The position numbers and the translations under genes were made by a program. DNA of 21,577 nt. It comes from Balneolales bacterium (GTDB taxonomy: Bacteria; Bacteroidota; Rhodothermia; Balneolales; Natronogracilivirgulaceae). The stretch is from the NCBI GenBank assembly GCA_007133875.1, contig SLLW01000246.1, positions 1 through 21,577 on the forward strand, read 5' to 3'. Positions 1 to 8,057 of this stretch are shown here, piece after piece. Below the pieces are notes generated by a model. The model searched no databases. It was given only the letters and a program-made list of their open reading frames with translations, and had not been told where the DNA came from. Each line of letters starts with the position of its first letter. The stretch's first letter is position 1.

Positions 1-1
1 G

Positions 2-733
2 ACCTGGTACGGGCTCGATTTATACGGGAAACGGAGTCTGGCGGACCTGCTCAAACAGTTGTCGGATGTCGGTTTCGACTGGATCCGCCTACAATACGCC
101 TATCCTGCCAAATTTCCTATGGACATATTGCCGGTGATCCGGGACCGGCAGAACATCTGCAACTATCTGGATATGCCGGTCCAGCATGCCAGTACCGATG
201 TTCTGAAGTCCATGCGCCGCGGTATGAGCGGGCCGCGTATGCGCGAACTGCTTCATCACATCCGGGAGGAGGTGCCCGGCATCCGGTTGCGAACCACGCT
301 CATCACCGGTTATCCAACCGAGACGCGCGACCATTTCGAGGAGCTGCTCGATTTTATCCGGGATATCCGGTTTGAACGGCTGGGCTGTTTCGCCTATTCC
401 CGGGAGGAAGCCACTACGGCTTATGACCTCGGAGATCCGGTATCTGCCGAAGAAAAACAGCGGCGGGTCAGGGAACTGATGGGGGTTCAGGAGGAAATTT
501 CCCGGCAGCACAACGAAGCGCTGATTGACCAGCTTTTGCCGGTACTGATTGACCGCATTGAGGATGGTATCGCCTATGGACGAACCGAATGGGACACCCC
601 GGAAGTCGACAACGAAGTCATTGTCCATGATGCATCGGACGGTTTTTCCTCACGTGACCTGAGAACCGGCGAATTTTATAATATCCGCATCACCGATTCG
701 GAAGCGTTCGATCTGTTCGGCAGAATTGAGTAG
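2..733 (+). CDS. rimO: Ribosomal protein S12 methylthiotransferase RimO, 3' part (5' truncated by window edge)
   Basis: RimO is a radical-SAM enzyme that adds a methylthio group to the conserved aspartate of ribosomal protein S12. The frame is open from base 2 (TWYGLDLYGKRSLADLL), so the gene starts left of the window. The N-terminal MTTase domain and the Cys triad of the [4Fe-4S] cluster are outside. Visible family signatures are the YAYPAKFPMDIL stretch, the DMPVQHAS segment, MRRGMSG, and LRTTLITGYPTET followed by FERLGCFAYSREE. The last ~65 residues fit the TRAM substrate-binding domain. The order and spacing match RimO rather than MiaB. It ends with TAG at 731-733. The family assignment is firm; only the C-terminal part can be judged. 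No hairpin terminator follows directly. Confidence 0.93.
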   Translation, partial: TWYGLDLYGKRSLADLLKQLSDVGFDWIRLQYAYPAKFPMDILPVIRDRQNICNYLDMPVQHASTDVLKSMRRGMSGPRMRELLHHIREEVPGIRLRTTLITGYPTETRDHFEELLDFIRDIRFERLGCFAYSREEATTAYDLGDPVSAEEKQRRVRELMGVQEEISRQHNEALIDQLLPVLIDRIEDGIAYGRTEWDTPEVDNEVIVHDASDGFSSRDLRTGEFYNIRITDSEAFDLFGRIE

Positions 734-734
734 A

Positions 735-974
735 GCCCTGATTCACATTCGTGTACAGTTTAATGGATTTTTTTATTGCCCGGGTTGTCTCCTGCCGGAT
801 ATGACCTTTGATGAAATCTGATAAGTGCATGAATTCCGGATGTTGCTTGATCCGGCCGGATTGTGACCGCGCCCAAGTTAACAGATGTATCAGAATGACA
901 TGGAAGTGCTGTGTATTCTGTTCAAGGTGATTGGCGAGGTTTTCAATCTCCTTCACGTTTTTTGCTGTTTTCAA
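735..974 (-). pseudogene. Remnant of a sensor histidine kinase (dimerisation-domain fragment)
   Basis: On the minus strand the frame encodes a helical segment containing HLLTWARSQSGRI followed by HPEFMHLSDFIKGHI and IKLYTNVNQG. This closely follows the pattern seen just after the phospho-acceptor helix in many Bacteroidota sensor kinases: an L(L/E)WARSQxGRI motif, a helix, then I.L.N.V. No start codon with a ribosome site is visible, no phospho-acceptor His region precedes it, and no ATPase domain (N, G1, G2 boxes) follows. The frame runs straight into the 3' end of rimO. I infer a decayed, truncated kinase gene. It could instead be a chance resemblance, since no search was possible. It occupies most of the 316-base gap between rimO and the MFS gene, in which I see no intact gene. 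Confidence 0.5.
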
Positions 975-1049
975 GCAACTATCGCTGCCATATACACATA
1001 TAACGGCATAACACGCAAATTAAAAGCCATAAATTATTTTTTTAATACT

Positions 1050-2384
1050 TCAGCTTTTTTTTGCTGCTTCTGCCACCATCGCTTCCGGAACAGGCAACCG
1101 CAAAGCCAGCCATGAACCCGATACCATCATCAGCATAAAGACAAAAATCACCCCCTGCACACCGATGAGACCCGCCAGTAAACCGATAATCGAAGAGGTG
1201 AGAAAAATTATTCCGGTCATGGTATTGCTAACGGCGACATAAAGCGGACGCTCCTCCTTTGGTGCGGCATCAACAAGATACGTTTTTCGTCCAAGGCGTG
1301 TTCCTGCCTGGGCGAAGCCGGTGATAAATATGATGGCTGCCAGCCACCAGGAGGTGTAATCAAGTCCCACCATTCCGCCAAGTATCAACGCCATTACCGC
1401 TGTTACAGCACCAATCACGCCGCCGAAAGCCATAGCGTGCTTACTGGACCGATCGGCGAGCCTGCCCCAGAAATAACTGCTCAACACCATTGCCAGGCTG
1501 TTTGCCATCACAAAAAGGCCCAGACCGCTTAACCCTGCCCCCAGGTCGCGGGCAAAAAGCGAATAAAACGGAATAACAAGCGGGACTCCAAGCAGAAGGC
1601 TTCGCGCTATCACAAAATTGCGAAACCCGGCCTGTTCCGTCAATATGGTCCAGCCTTTGCGTGCTTCTTCGATGGCATTGCGGCCACCATCCGTAGCACC
1701 CGGAAATTCCCGGATCATTGAAAACAGAGTTGTCGCAAAAAACCACAACAGTGCTGCAACCGCCAGCAACGCCCCGTAGAAAAGAAGCGGCTCTTCCTCG
1801 CCGCCGGTGAGCATCAGCCATGTACCTGCTCCAAGTGCCAATGCGCCGCCCACTGTGGCACGAATGGAGAGTAAGGTGCCCCGTTTCCCTTTAGGAATGG
1901 TTTTGGCCATCACGTCTTTGTAACTAACCGATGCTACCCCGCTGGCGATACTAAAAACGGCAAGCAGCATTAAAATCCCGATACCGCCCCACAATCCGCC
2001 GACAAACAGGGTGAGCGGGATCATCAGCAGCAATGTAAGTGCCTGGATATACCCGGATATGACCCAGAAGTACTTGCGGCGGGCGTATTTTCGAATGCGT
2101 GAGGAGACAAGTAACTGGGGAAGCAGCGATCCGCTCCGGCTCAGCGGAACCAGGAATCCGCTCAGGGAGGATGGCGCACCGATACCGGCCAGCAACCATG
2201 GAAGCACCAGCGACGGACTGGCAATCTGTTCGGCCAGTTTGGTCAGGGCGCCGTTACCGGCATTCAGAAAAAAGTTGCCGGGCGCCTCGCGACAGGCACT
2301 GTCAGGAATATCCTGACATGCACGATCGTCATCAATGGTTAAAATTTCATACGCTTTTTCAAGCGTTTCGGAATGTTTTCCCAA
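1050..2384 (-). CDS. Major facilitator superfamily (MFS) transporter
   Basis: This is a predicted inner-membrane secondary transporter of 444 residues, a usual MFS length. The sequence alternates about 10-12 hydrophobic helices (for example ALTLLLMIPLTLFVGGLWGG and LLFYGALLAVAALLWFF) with charged loops. The cytosolic loops carry R/K-rich stretches such as RIRKYARRKYFW and MAKTIPKGKRGTLLSIR, the latter resembling the MFS loop 2-3/4-5 signature, and GRLADRSSKHAM sits in the second half. The soluble N-terminus of about 35 residues (DDDRACQDIPDSACREAPGNFFLN) is unusual for MFS and contains two Cys. The only available start is TTG at 2384, because a stop lies in frame shortly upstream and no ATG lies before the first helix. 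No strong ribosome site precedes it. The substrate cannot be told from sequence. Confidence 0.85.
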   Translation of the reverse strand: MGKHSETLEKAYEILTIDDDRACQDIPDSACREAPGNFFLNAGNGALTKLAEQIASPSLVLPWLLAGIGAPSSLSGFLVPLSRSGSLLPQLLVSSRIRKYARRKYFWVISGYIQALTLLLMIPLTLFVGGLWGGIGILMLLAVFSIASGVASVSYKDVMAKTIPKGKRGTLLSIRATVGGALALGAGTWLMLTGGEEEPLLFYGALLAVAALLWFFATTLFSMIREFPGATDGGRNAIEEARKGWTILTEQAGFRNFVIARSLLLGVPLVIPFYSLFARDLGAGLSGLGLFVMANSLAMVLSSYFWGRLADRSSKHAMAFGGVIGAVTAVMALILGGMVGLDYTSWWLAAIIFITGFAQAGTRLGRKTYLVDAAPKEERPLYVAVSNTMTGIIFLTSSIIGLLAGLIGVQGVIFVFMLMMVSGSWLALRLPVPEAMVAEAAKKS

Positions 2385-2457
2385 TGACAGGTTCTGGTTT
2401 GGATACGGTTTGATGGGGTTTCACCAGCCATACCGGCCGGATGTGCGTGGAGGCTGC

Positions 2458-3105
2458 TCAGAATGCAAAGCCAAGGGAGACAGATATGACGCGGTGTTTT
2501 TCGTCATTATCAAGCGGTTCATCAAAAATGCTCTCCAAACCCAGGTTATAGCGTGCATCAATGTGAATGGTGTTAAGCAGAATATTGATTTCTGTTCCCA
2601 GCCCCAACACCAGGCCATAATCAGTATCACGGACGCTATCCTCCCAATCATCCGCAAAATCTTCGTCGCCGTCATAGCTGCTGTCAAGATGAAATCCGAC
2701 ATAGGGGCCGGCATACATATTGGGGCTGACGGGGCCGGGAAGTGGAAAATAATATTTCACCAGAACCGGAATTTGCAGGTAATTCATCTTCATCGTCTCT
2801 GTGACGGTAGAATTTGGCAATCCAATGCTGCCATTCAGTATATCACCGGGGAACTCAAACTTGCTTCCAAACTGGGTATAAAGCAGTTCCGGTTGAATGG
2901 CAACCGGAGAGAGCGGAGGGCTGATGTTCAGGAAGGCCCCAAAATGGTATCCGACATGGAATTCGGAATCATCCACATTGGAAAATTGTGCGAAATTGGC
3001 GCCACCCCGAAGCCCGTAATCAAACAATTGGGCATGAACCGGTTTGACGGAACAAAGGATCAGGATCAGAAATAAAAATAGCGGGGCTCTTGCAATGGTT
3101 TTCAT
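2458..3105 (-). CDS. Small outer-membrane beta-barrel protein (PorT/OMP_b-brl family type)
   Basis: A 215-residue exported protein. The N-terminus is a signal peptide (MKTIARAPLFLFLILILCSV) with likely cleavage after VHA at about residue 25. The mature part alternates hydrophobic and polar residues in beta-strand fashion (FDYGLRGGANFAQFS, YHFGAFLNIS, IQPELLYTQFGSKF, LQIPVLVKYYFP, MYAGPYVGFHL, YGLVLGLGTEINI). It ends in VSLGFAF with a C-terminal Phe, the usual signal for outer-membrane barrel insertion. The opening G.RGGANFA..., then QPELLYTQ.G..., then L.IPVLVKYYF pattern is typical of the Bacteroidota 8-stranded barrel family (PF13568-like). No catalytic residues are evident; its role is unknown. 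It lies 73 bases upstream of the MFS gene on the same strand, so co-transcription is possible. Confidence 0.8.
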   Translation of the reverse strand: MKTIARAPLFLFLILILCSVKPVHAQLFDYGLRGGANFAQFSNVDDSEFHVGYHFGAFLNISPPLSPVAIQPELLYTQFGSKFEFPGDILNGSIGLPNSTVTETMKMNYLQIPVLVKYYFPLPGPVSPNMYAGPYVGFHLDSSYDGDEDFADDWEDSVRDTDYGLVLGLGTEINILLNTIHIDARYNLGLESIFDEPLDNDEKHRVISVSLGFAF

Positions 3106-3275
3106 AATATCAGGTATTACGTCCGGGGGGTCTCTTGCAGGTAAATGTAACGATTCCGGAGAACTATTCCATGACCGATCATCGGCGGGTAGCTATCAGC
3201 GTGATTATCAATTGTGCAGGAATGGTTTCGAAATTTTTTGTTGGCATCCTGCCGGCATCAGCGAAACCGGTATTT

Positions 3276-4730
3276 CTAAACGATGCGGTCGGGATCACTG
3301 AGGTCGGGCATCGGTCCGCGGAAACGGAACAACCTGCGAATCCATTTGATGAGCGTAAGGTTTTGTTTTTTTACATACCACTGATCGGCCGTCCGCCGTG
3401 CACCAAACGCAATGGTCGGGTACGGATAGATGGTATCGGCCATTTGTTTCAGGGATATGCCGTTCTTCATAGCCAGTGTAAACTGACTGATCAGCTCGCC
3501 CGCCTGTTCTCCGACTATATCGGCGCCAAGAATTTTGCCTGATCGTTTTTTAGCATACACCAGAATCCACCCTTCTTGCACCCTATCGGTTACAGCCCGG
3601 TCAATTTTGTGATAGGGGAGCCGGTATGTTTCAAATTTTTTGCCCGACTTTTCGAGTTCGTATCGTGTGATGCCGACATGTGCGATTTCCGGACTGGTAT
3701 AGATGGCCCATGGCACATGGCGGGCATCGATCGTGACCGGCATACGCAGCAATGCGTTTCTGGCTGCTATTTCAGCCATATGCCCGGACATGTGGGTCAG
3801 CTGGTAGCGGCCGGTCACATCCCCTGCGGCATAAATATTGTTGCGATTGGTCCGGCACGCGGAGTTCACAATAATCCCGTTGCTGTTGCTTCTGATACCG
3901 GCATTCGGAAGTTTAAGCGACTCCAGATTTACTCTGCGTCCTGTTGCAAAAAAGAGTTTTTCCGCCTTTCTCTGGATCGTTTCCCCATTTTGCCGGAGTT
4001 TCATTACAATTTGGTGCTGGTCGCCCTGTACGGCATCGGGTGTTGCACCCAACAAAAACGAAACGCCTTCATCTTCCAGCTTTTTTTGCAAAACCGATGT
4101 AATTTCCGCTGGTTCACACGGCAGGATGTGGTGGGACATATCGACCAGTGTAACATCGGTTCCCAGCCGTTGAAATGCCTGCGCCATCTCGGTACCGGCC
4201 GGTCCGGCGCCAACGATGATCATACTTTCAGGGGGATAGGGCAACTCGAACAGGGAGTGGTTTGTGAGATAAGGGGTGCGTCCGATTCCGGCGATGGATG
4301 GGATATAAGGCTTGCTTCCGGTTGCGATAATGATGTAGCGGCCGGTTGTTTGCCTGGTTTCACCATTTTCCTGCCGGATGGAGAGCGTGTGCTGATCAAC
4401 AAATGAGGCCTGGCCCTCAGCTACATCAATTCCCATGCTGCGGAGTTTATCCGGGTAGTTCTCTTGTTCGTATATGTAATTACGCCGTTCCTTCAGCTCA
4501 CGGGATACGGTTTCAAACGTTACAGGAACGCCCGATGCCGCCAATCGTGCCTGATGCAGCATGATTTTACCTGGGATACAACCAGCCCAGGTACAGATTC
4601 CACCCAGCTTTCCCTTTTCGATCAGCAATGTTTTTGCACTCACAGAGGCACCAAACCGGGATGCCGTCAATCCGGCTGATCCACCGCCAATCACAATCAG
4701 ATCATATTCGTGTTTCATGGATGCACCCAT
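3276..4730 (-). CDS. FAD-dependent pyridine nucleotide-disulfide oxidoreductase (dihydrolipoamide dehydrogenase/MerA-like), atypical active site
   Basis: A 484-residue flavoprotein disulfide reductase. Visible elements in order: the FAD Rossmann motif GGGSAG at residues 15-20, the redox-active disulfide GGICTWAGCIPGK with Cys46 and Cys51, ATGSKPYIP, the NAD(P)H Rossmann motif VGAGPAGTEMA, FATGRRVN, the second FAD contact IYAAGDVTG, and the C-terminal dimerisation domain. In lipoamide dehydrogenases a catalytic His-Pro-Thr...Glu lies in that last domain. Here the stretch is YPYPTIAF, with Tyr437 at the His position (as in mercuric reductases) and Phe442 at the Glu position. No N-terminal metal-binding domain and no C-terminal Cys pair of MerA is present. 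So the fold is certain but the substrate is not. ATG at 4718 (MKHEYD) is an equally plausible start; neither ATG has a clear ribosome site. Confidence 0.88.
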   Translation of the reverse strand: MGASMKHEYDLIVIGGGSAGLTASRFGASVSAKTLLIEKGKLGGICTWAGCIPGKIMLHQARLAASGVPVTFETVSRELKERRNYIYEQENYPDKLRSMGIDVAEGQASFVDQHTLSIRQENGETRQTTGRYIIIATGSKPYIPSIAGIGRTPYLTNHSLFELPYPPESMIIVGAGPAGTEMAQAFQRLGTDVTLVDMSHHILPCEPAEITSVLQKKLEDEGVSFLLGATPDAVQGDQHQIVMKLRQNGETIQRKAEKLFFATGRRVNLESLKLPNAGIRSNSNGIIVNSACRTNRNNIYAAGDVTGRYQLTHMSGHMAEIAARNALLRMPVTIDARHVPWAIYTSPEIAHVGITRYELEKSGKKFETYRLPYHKIDRAVTDRVQEGWILVYAKKRSGKILGADIVGEQAGELISQFTLAMKNGISLKQMADTIYPYPTIAFGARRTADQWYVKKQNLTLIKWIRRLFRFRGPMPDLSDPDRIV

Positions 4731-4733
4731 CGA

Positions 4734-4769
4734 ATGTTATCTTAATCATGTTATACCATACCATAACAT
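4734..4769. promoter_or_regulatory. Candidate operator: three ATGTTAT/ATAACAT half-sites
   Basis: ATGTTAT occurs at 4734-4740 and 4748-4754, and its exact reverse complement ATAACAT at 4763-4769. The last two form a perfect inverted repeat with an 8-base spacer. The element sits 4-40 bases upstream of the flavoprotein start (4730), where a dimeric regulator could control transcription. The function is inferred; only the repeat is seen. Confidence 0.45.
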
Positions 4770-4777
4770 AGCATAAT

Positions 4778-4807
4778 TTCACAATCAGCATTGATCTTTT
4801 TTATAAT
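4778..4807 (+). promoter_or_regulatory. Possible sigma70-like promoter for the SDR gene
   Basis: TTCACA at 4778-4783 and TATAAT at 4802-4807 are separated by 18 bases in the divergent intergenic region, about 115 bases before the SDR gene at 4925. The match is good to the E. coli consensus, but FCB-group sigma factors often use other elements, so this is tentative. Confidence 0.25.
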
Positions 4808-4924
4808 GTAAAACACTGGTCAGGCCACACCGAAACGATTCCGTAACCCATCAGGTTATATCATCACGAGTTATTATTACAGGCATAACAGGCAGCTCAC
4901 CTATCCCCACTACTCACACATTCC

Positions 4925-6349
4925 ATGAAACTATTGCTCACCGGCGCCACCGGCTACATCGGCAAACGATTGCTTCCTGTACTGGTTGAAAGCGGACACG
5001 AAGTGATCTGCAGTGTTCGGGACCGGAACCGTTTCAACCTGGACCCATCATTACAAGGTCGGGTTGAAGTAACGGAAGCAGACTTCCTTGACCCTAACTC
5101 ATTATCGGCCATACCAAAAGATATTGAAGCCGCGTATTACCTGATTCATTCGATGTCATCCCGCTCCGGGAATTTTCTGGATCTTGAGCAAACGGCTGCG
5201 CTCAATTTCCGGGATTATATAAACAGCACAAAAGCGAAGCATGTAATCTATCTGAGCGGCATTATCAATGATAAAAACCTTTCAAAACATCTCGAGTCCA
5301 GGAAGCAGGTGGAGAAAATTCTCGCCGGTGGAACCGTTCCGGCAACTACGCTCCGGGCCGGAATTATCATCGGATCCGGCAGCGCGTCATTCGAAATCAT
5401 TCGCGATCTGGTTGAAAAGCTGCCTGTAATGATTGCCCCACGCTGGCTTAAAACCCGCTCACAACCTGTTGCTGTTCGCGATGTGCTGAAATTTTTGGAA
5501 AAGACCCTGCTTGACGAACGAACCTATCACTCAAATTACGATATCGGCGGACCCGAGGTATTAACGTACAAGGAAATGCTTGAGCAATATGCCGAGGTGC
5601 GTGGACTCAGGCGGCTCATCATCCCTGTGCCGGTACTTTCACCCCGGCTCTCCTCCTACTGGCTCTATTTTATGACATCCACCACCTATTCTCTTGCCAT
5701 CAAGCTTGTAGAGAGTATGAAAGTGGATGTAACCTGCCGGAATAACGATCTTGCCGACATATTGGATATCAAACCCATTGCCTACAAAAAAGCGGTATCG
5801 CTGGCTTTCAAAAAAATTGATCAGAATGCCATTATTTCAAGCTGGAAAGATTCGCTGATCAGTGGCCGGATAACCACACGGCTTTCAGAGCACATTCAGG
5901 TACCGGTTGAAGGCTGTTTCAAGGACCGGAAAGAACGGCATCTTGATGAGCCGGGCGAGGTGCTGTCCCGGATTTGGAGTATAGGGGGAGACACCGGATG
6001 GTATTATGCGGATTGGCTGTGGCACTTCCGTGGATTTTTTGACAAGTTGTTCGGCGGTGTGGGGTTACGACGCGGACGGACCTCCGTTGATGATATTAAC
6101 AGCGGCGATACACTTGATTTTTGGCGGGTACTTCTGGCGGACAAGGAAAACAGACGGTTACTGCTTTATGCCGAGATGAAATTACCAGGAGAAGCCTGGC
6201 TGGAGTTTCGCATTATTGATAACAAACTGATTCAGGAGGCAACATTCCGGCCGAGGGGAGTGTGGGGACGTGCGTACTGGTACCTCGTCCAGCCCTTTCA
6301 TTATTTTGTTTTCAACGGCATGATCAACCGGCTGGTTAAACAGAAGTGA
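4925..6349 (+). CDS. SDR/NmrA-like NAD(P)-binding oxidoreductase with C-terminal DUF2867 domain
   Basis: A 474-residue protein in the style of E. coli YbjT. The N-terminus is an atypical short-chain dehydrogenase Rossmann fold: MKLLLTGATGYIGKRLLPVL carries the TGxxGxxG dinucleotide motif (residues ~6-13), followed by CSVRDRNR and a conserved YYLIHSM. The classical YxxxK catalytic pair is not seen; instead the strand YLSGII precedes HLESRKQVEKIL, as in NmrA-like atypical SDRs. From about residue 320 comes a separate domain (WSIGGDTGWYYADWLWHFRG, then LRRGR, LLLYAEMKLPGEAWLEF and RGVWGRAYW) that matches the DUF2867 pattern. This two-domain layout is known, but its substrate is not. ATG 4925 begins right at the Rossmann strand, so the start is well placed. 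The gene converges on mnmE with 35 bases between the stops. Confidence 0.86.
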   Translation: MKLLLTGATGYIGKRLLPVLVESGHEVICSVRDRNRFNLDPSLQGRVEVTEADFLDPNSLSAIPKDIEAAYYLIHSMSSRSGNFLDLEQTAALNFRDYINSTKAKHVIYLSGIINDKNLSKHLESRKQVEKILAGGTVPATTLRAGIIIGSGSASFEIIRDLVEKLPVMIAPRWLKTRSQPVAVRDVLKFLEKTLLDERTYHSNYDIGGPEVLTYKEMLEQYAEVRGLRRLIIPVPVLSPRLSSYWLYFMTSTTYSLAIKLVESMKVDVTCRNNDLADILDIKPIAYKKAVSLAFKKIDQNAIISSWKDSLISGRITTRLSEHIQVPVEGCFKDRKERHLDEPGEVLSRIWSIGGDTGWYYADWLWHFRGFFDKLFGGVGLRRGRTSVDDINSGDTLDFWRVLLADKENRRLLLYAEMKLPGEAWLEFRIIDNKLIQEATFRPRGVWGRAYWYLVQPFHYFVFNGMINRLVKQK

Positions 6350-6384
6350 TTTTTTCTGTTCTTGAGGTATGCGTTACCCGCCAG

Positions 6385-7782
6385 TCACTTACCGATGCAA
6401 AATCTCGAGAAAATCGATTCTAATAGATCTTCCGTGGTAATTTCTCCTGTGATGGTTCCAAGTTCATTCAGTGCCGCACGCAGATCTATAGACAGAAAGT
6501 CGCCGGTCATTCCACTATCCAGTGCATTCATTGCTTCACGAACGTGGTGACGTGCTTTTTCAAGTCCGTCACGGTGCCGGCTGGAGGTCACAAGCAGCTT
6601 GCCTGTATCGATTTCACGGTTATGAAGCACCGATGCACGCATCTTTTTTTTCAACGCATCTATTCCGGATCCATCAATTGCAGAAACAACCATATGGCAC
6701 CAGTTCTCTGCACGTACTGCAGCGGAATCATCGTTAAGCAGGTCTTTTTTCGTGCCGACCTTTAACAAAACTTTCCCTTCTGCCCGCTCCAGAATGCGCT
6801 GCAACAACCGCTCCTCCTCTTCATCCGGCGGTTCGGAGACATCCTTGAGATAAATAATAAGATCTGCTTTTGTGACCGCTGATTCGGAGCGCCGGACCCC
6901 CTCGGATTCAATTTCATCCGCTGTTTCCCGTAAACCGGCGGTATCGGTAAGGGTGAAGGTTAATCCCTCATAACTCCAGTCCGCATCGATGACATCGCGT
7001 GTCGTGCCGGCCGTAGCTGAAACAATCGCCCGCTCCTTTCCCATTAAGGTATTCATCAATGTGGATTTACCCGCGTTCGGCCGCCCTACAAACACCGTCT
7101 GTACACCATGTTTTACCAGGCGGCCGGTCTCGTAGGTCTCCAGTAGTTTTCCTATTTCTGAATCAACATCCCCCAGCAAACGCTGCAACTCCTCTTTATT
7201 TGCAAACTCCACATCCTCTTCAACAAAATCGAGTTCGAGCTCAACCATGGCTGTAGCATCGATAATTTGCTGCCGGAATTCCCTGACATGACGTCCGAGT
7301 GCCCCCTCCAGCTGCTGGCTCGCCGCCTCCACCGCTATTCGGCTGCGGGCGTGGATCATGTCGGCGACCGCTTCGGCCTGTGATAGCTCCATTTTCCCGT
7401 TCAGAAATGCACGTTGTGTAAATTCACCGGGTTCGGCGTGGCGTACACCACTTCGCAATATCGTCTCAAGAACCTCCTGGGTTACCAATACACCACCGTG
7501 GCATGAGATCTCCACGGTATCCTCCCCGGTATAGGATTTTGGTGTACGGAATATTGTTGCGACCACTTCATCAACGATACGTCCTCCATCAACAATTCTG
7601 CCAAAATGCGCGGTATGTGTTTTCTGTTCCCCCAGTTTTTTTCCGTGGAAGACCTGTGAGACCCTGTCGATTGCGCCTTCGCCGGATATGCGAATCACGG
7701 AAATTCCGGCTTCGCCCAGTGCTGTGGCAATTGCTGCGACAGGTGGTTTTTGAGTGATGTGATCAGACTGTGGTTCTTTCAC
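6385..7782 (-). CDS. mnmE: tRNA uridine-5-carboxymethylaminomethyl(34) synthesis GTPase MnmE
   Basis: MnmE, with its partner MnmG, makes the 5-carboxymethylaminomethyl modification at wobble U34 of certain tRNAs. The 465-residue length is normal. Order: N-terminal formyl-THF-binding domain (residues ~15-125; AAIATALGEAGISVIRISG and EISCHGG), helical domain (PGEFTQRAFLNGKMELSQAEAVADMI), then the inserted G domain with G1 GRPNAGKST (233-241), the K-loop/G2 region with GTTRD (259-263), G3 DTAG (280-283) and G4 TKKD (344-347, a variant of NKxD). The protein ends in FCIGK, whose Cys is the conserved catalytic residue. The start is GTG at 7782, because a TGA lies in frame just upstream; no strong ribosome site is visible. 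Identification is certain. Confidence 0.97.
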   Translation of the reverse strand: MKEPQSDHITQKPPVAAIATALGEAGISVIRISGEGAIDRVSQVFHGKKLGEQKTHTAHFGRIVDGGRIVDEVVATIFRTPKSYTGEDTVEISCHGGVLVTQEVLETILRSGVRHAEPGEFTQRAFLNGKMELSQAEAVADMIHARSRIAVEAASQQLEGALGRHVREFRQQIIDATAMVELELDFVEEDVEFANKEELQRLLGDVDSEIGKLLETYETGRLVKHGVQTVFVGRPNAGKSTLMNTLMGKERAIVSATAGTTRDVIDADWSYEGLTFTLTDTAGLRETADEIESEGVRRSESAVTKADLIIYLKDVSEPPDEEEERLLQRILERAEGKVLLKVGTKKDLLNDDSAAVRAENWCHMVVSAIDGSGIDALKKKMRASVLHNREIDTGKLLVTSSRHRDGLEKARHHVREAMNALDSGMTGDFLSIDLRAALNELGTITGEITTEDLLESIFSRFCIGK

Positions 7783-8011
7783 TGCTATTCAGGTGTCATT
7801 TAGGAAATACAGGCCTGGTCCTGACTCACCACTACCGGACGAGGATGGGAAAAAATCTGTGTGGAAAACATCTAAAAAGAGAAACTAACGGTTTTTTATA
7901 TGATGCTCAATCTGCTGTCATCACTTTACCAATCAATATTACACCCCGCCCCCGGCCAAACGTTGAAGTTTTTCCGCAGTTGATGGCATTGAAGCAATGA
8001 TCCAATAAAAG

Positions 8012-8052
8012 GACAGGATCAAAAGCAGATTACCACTGCATTTGACCCTGTC
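8012..8052 (-). terminator. Hairpin terminator after the small membrane protein
   Basis: Two 17-base arms (8012-8028 and 8036-8052) pair at 15 of 17 positions around a 7-base loop. They begin 5 bases past the stop codon of the minus-strand gene ending at 8058. On the minus strand the hairpin is followed by CTTTTATT, a short T tract. It would end transcripts coming from the lipoprotein/small membrane protein unit. The 8-kb stretch 7783-8011 before it holds no gene I can support. Confidence 0.7.
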
Positions 8053-8057
8053 ATTCA

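Noticed and set aside
2335..3075. Long plus-strand frame opposite the outer-membrane barrel gene
   Set aside because: It is the shadow of the real gene; no signal peptide, motif or ribosome site.
6339..6360. Weak inverted repeat AACAGAA/TTCTGTT at the stop of the SDR gene
   Set aside because: AT-rich 7-base stem overlapping the stop codon; too weak to call a terminator.
7858..7870. TGTGGAAAA resembles a DnaA box near mnmE, which lies close to oriC in some bacteria
   Set aside because: Only one weak match, no cluster of boxes and no AT-rich unwinding region or dnaA gene in view.
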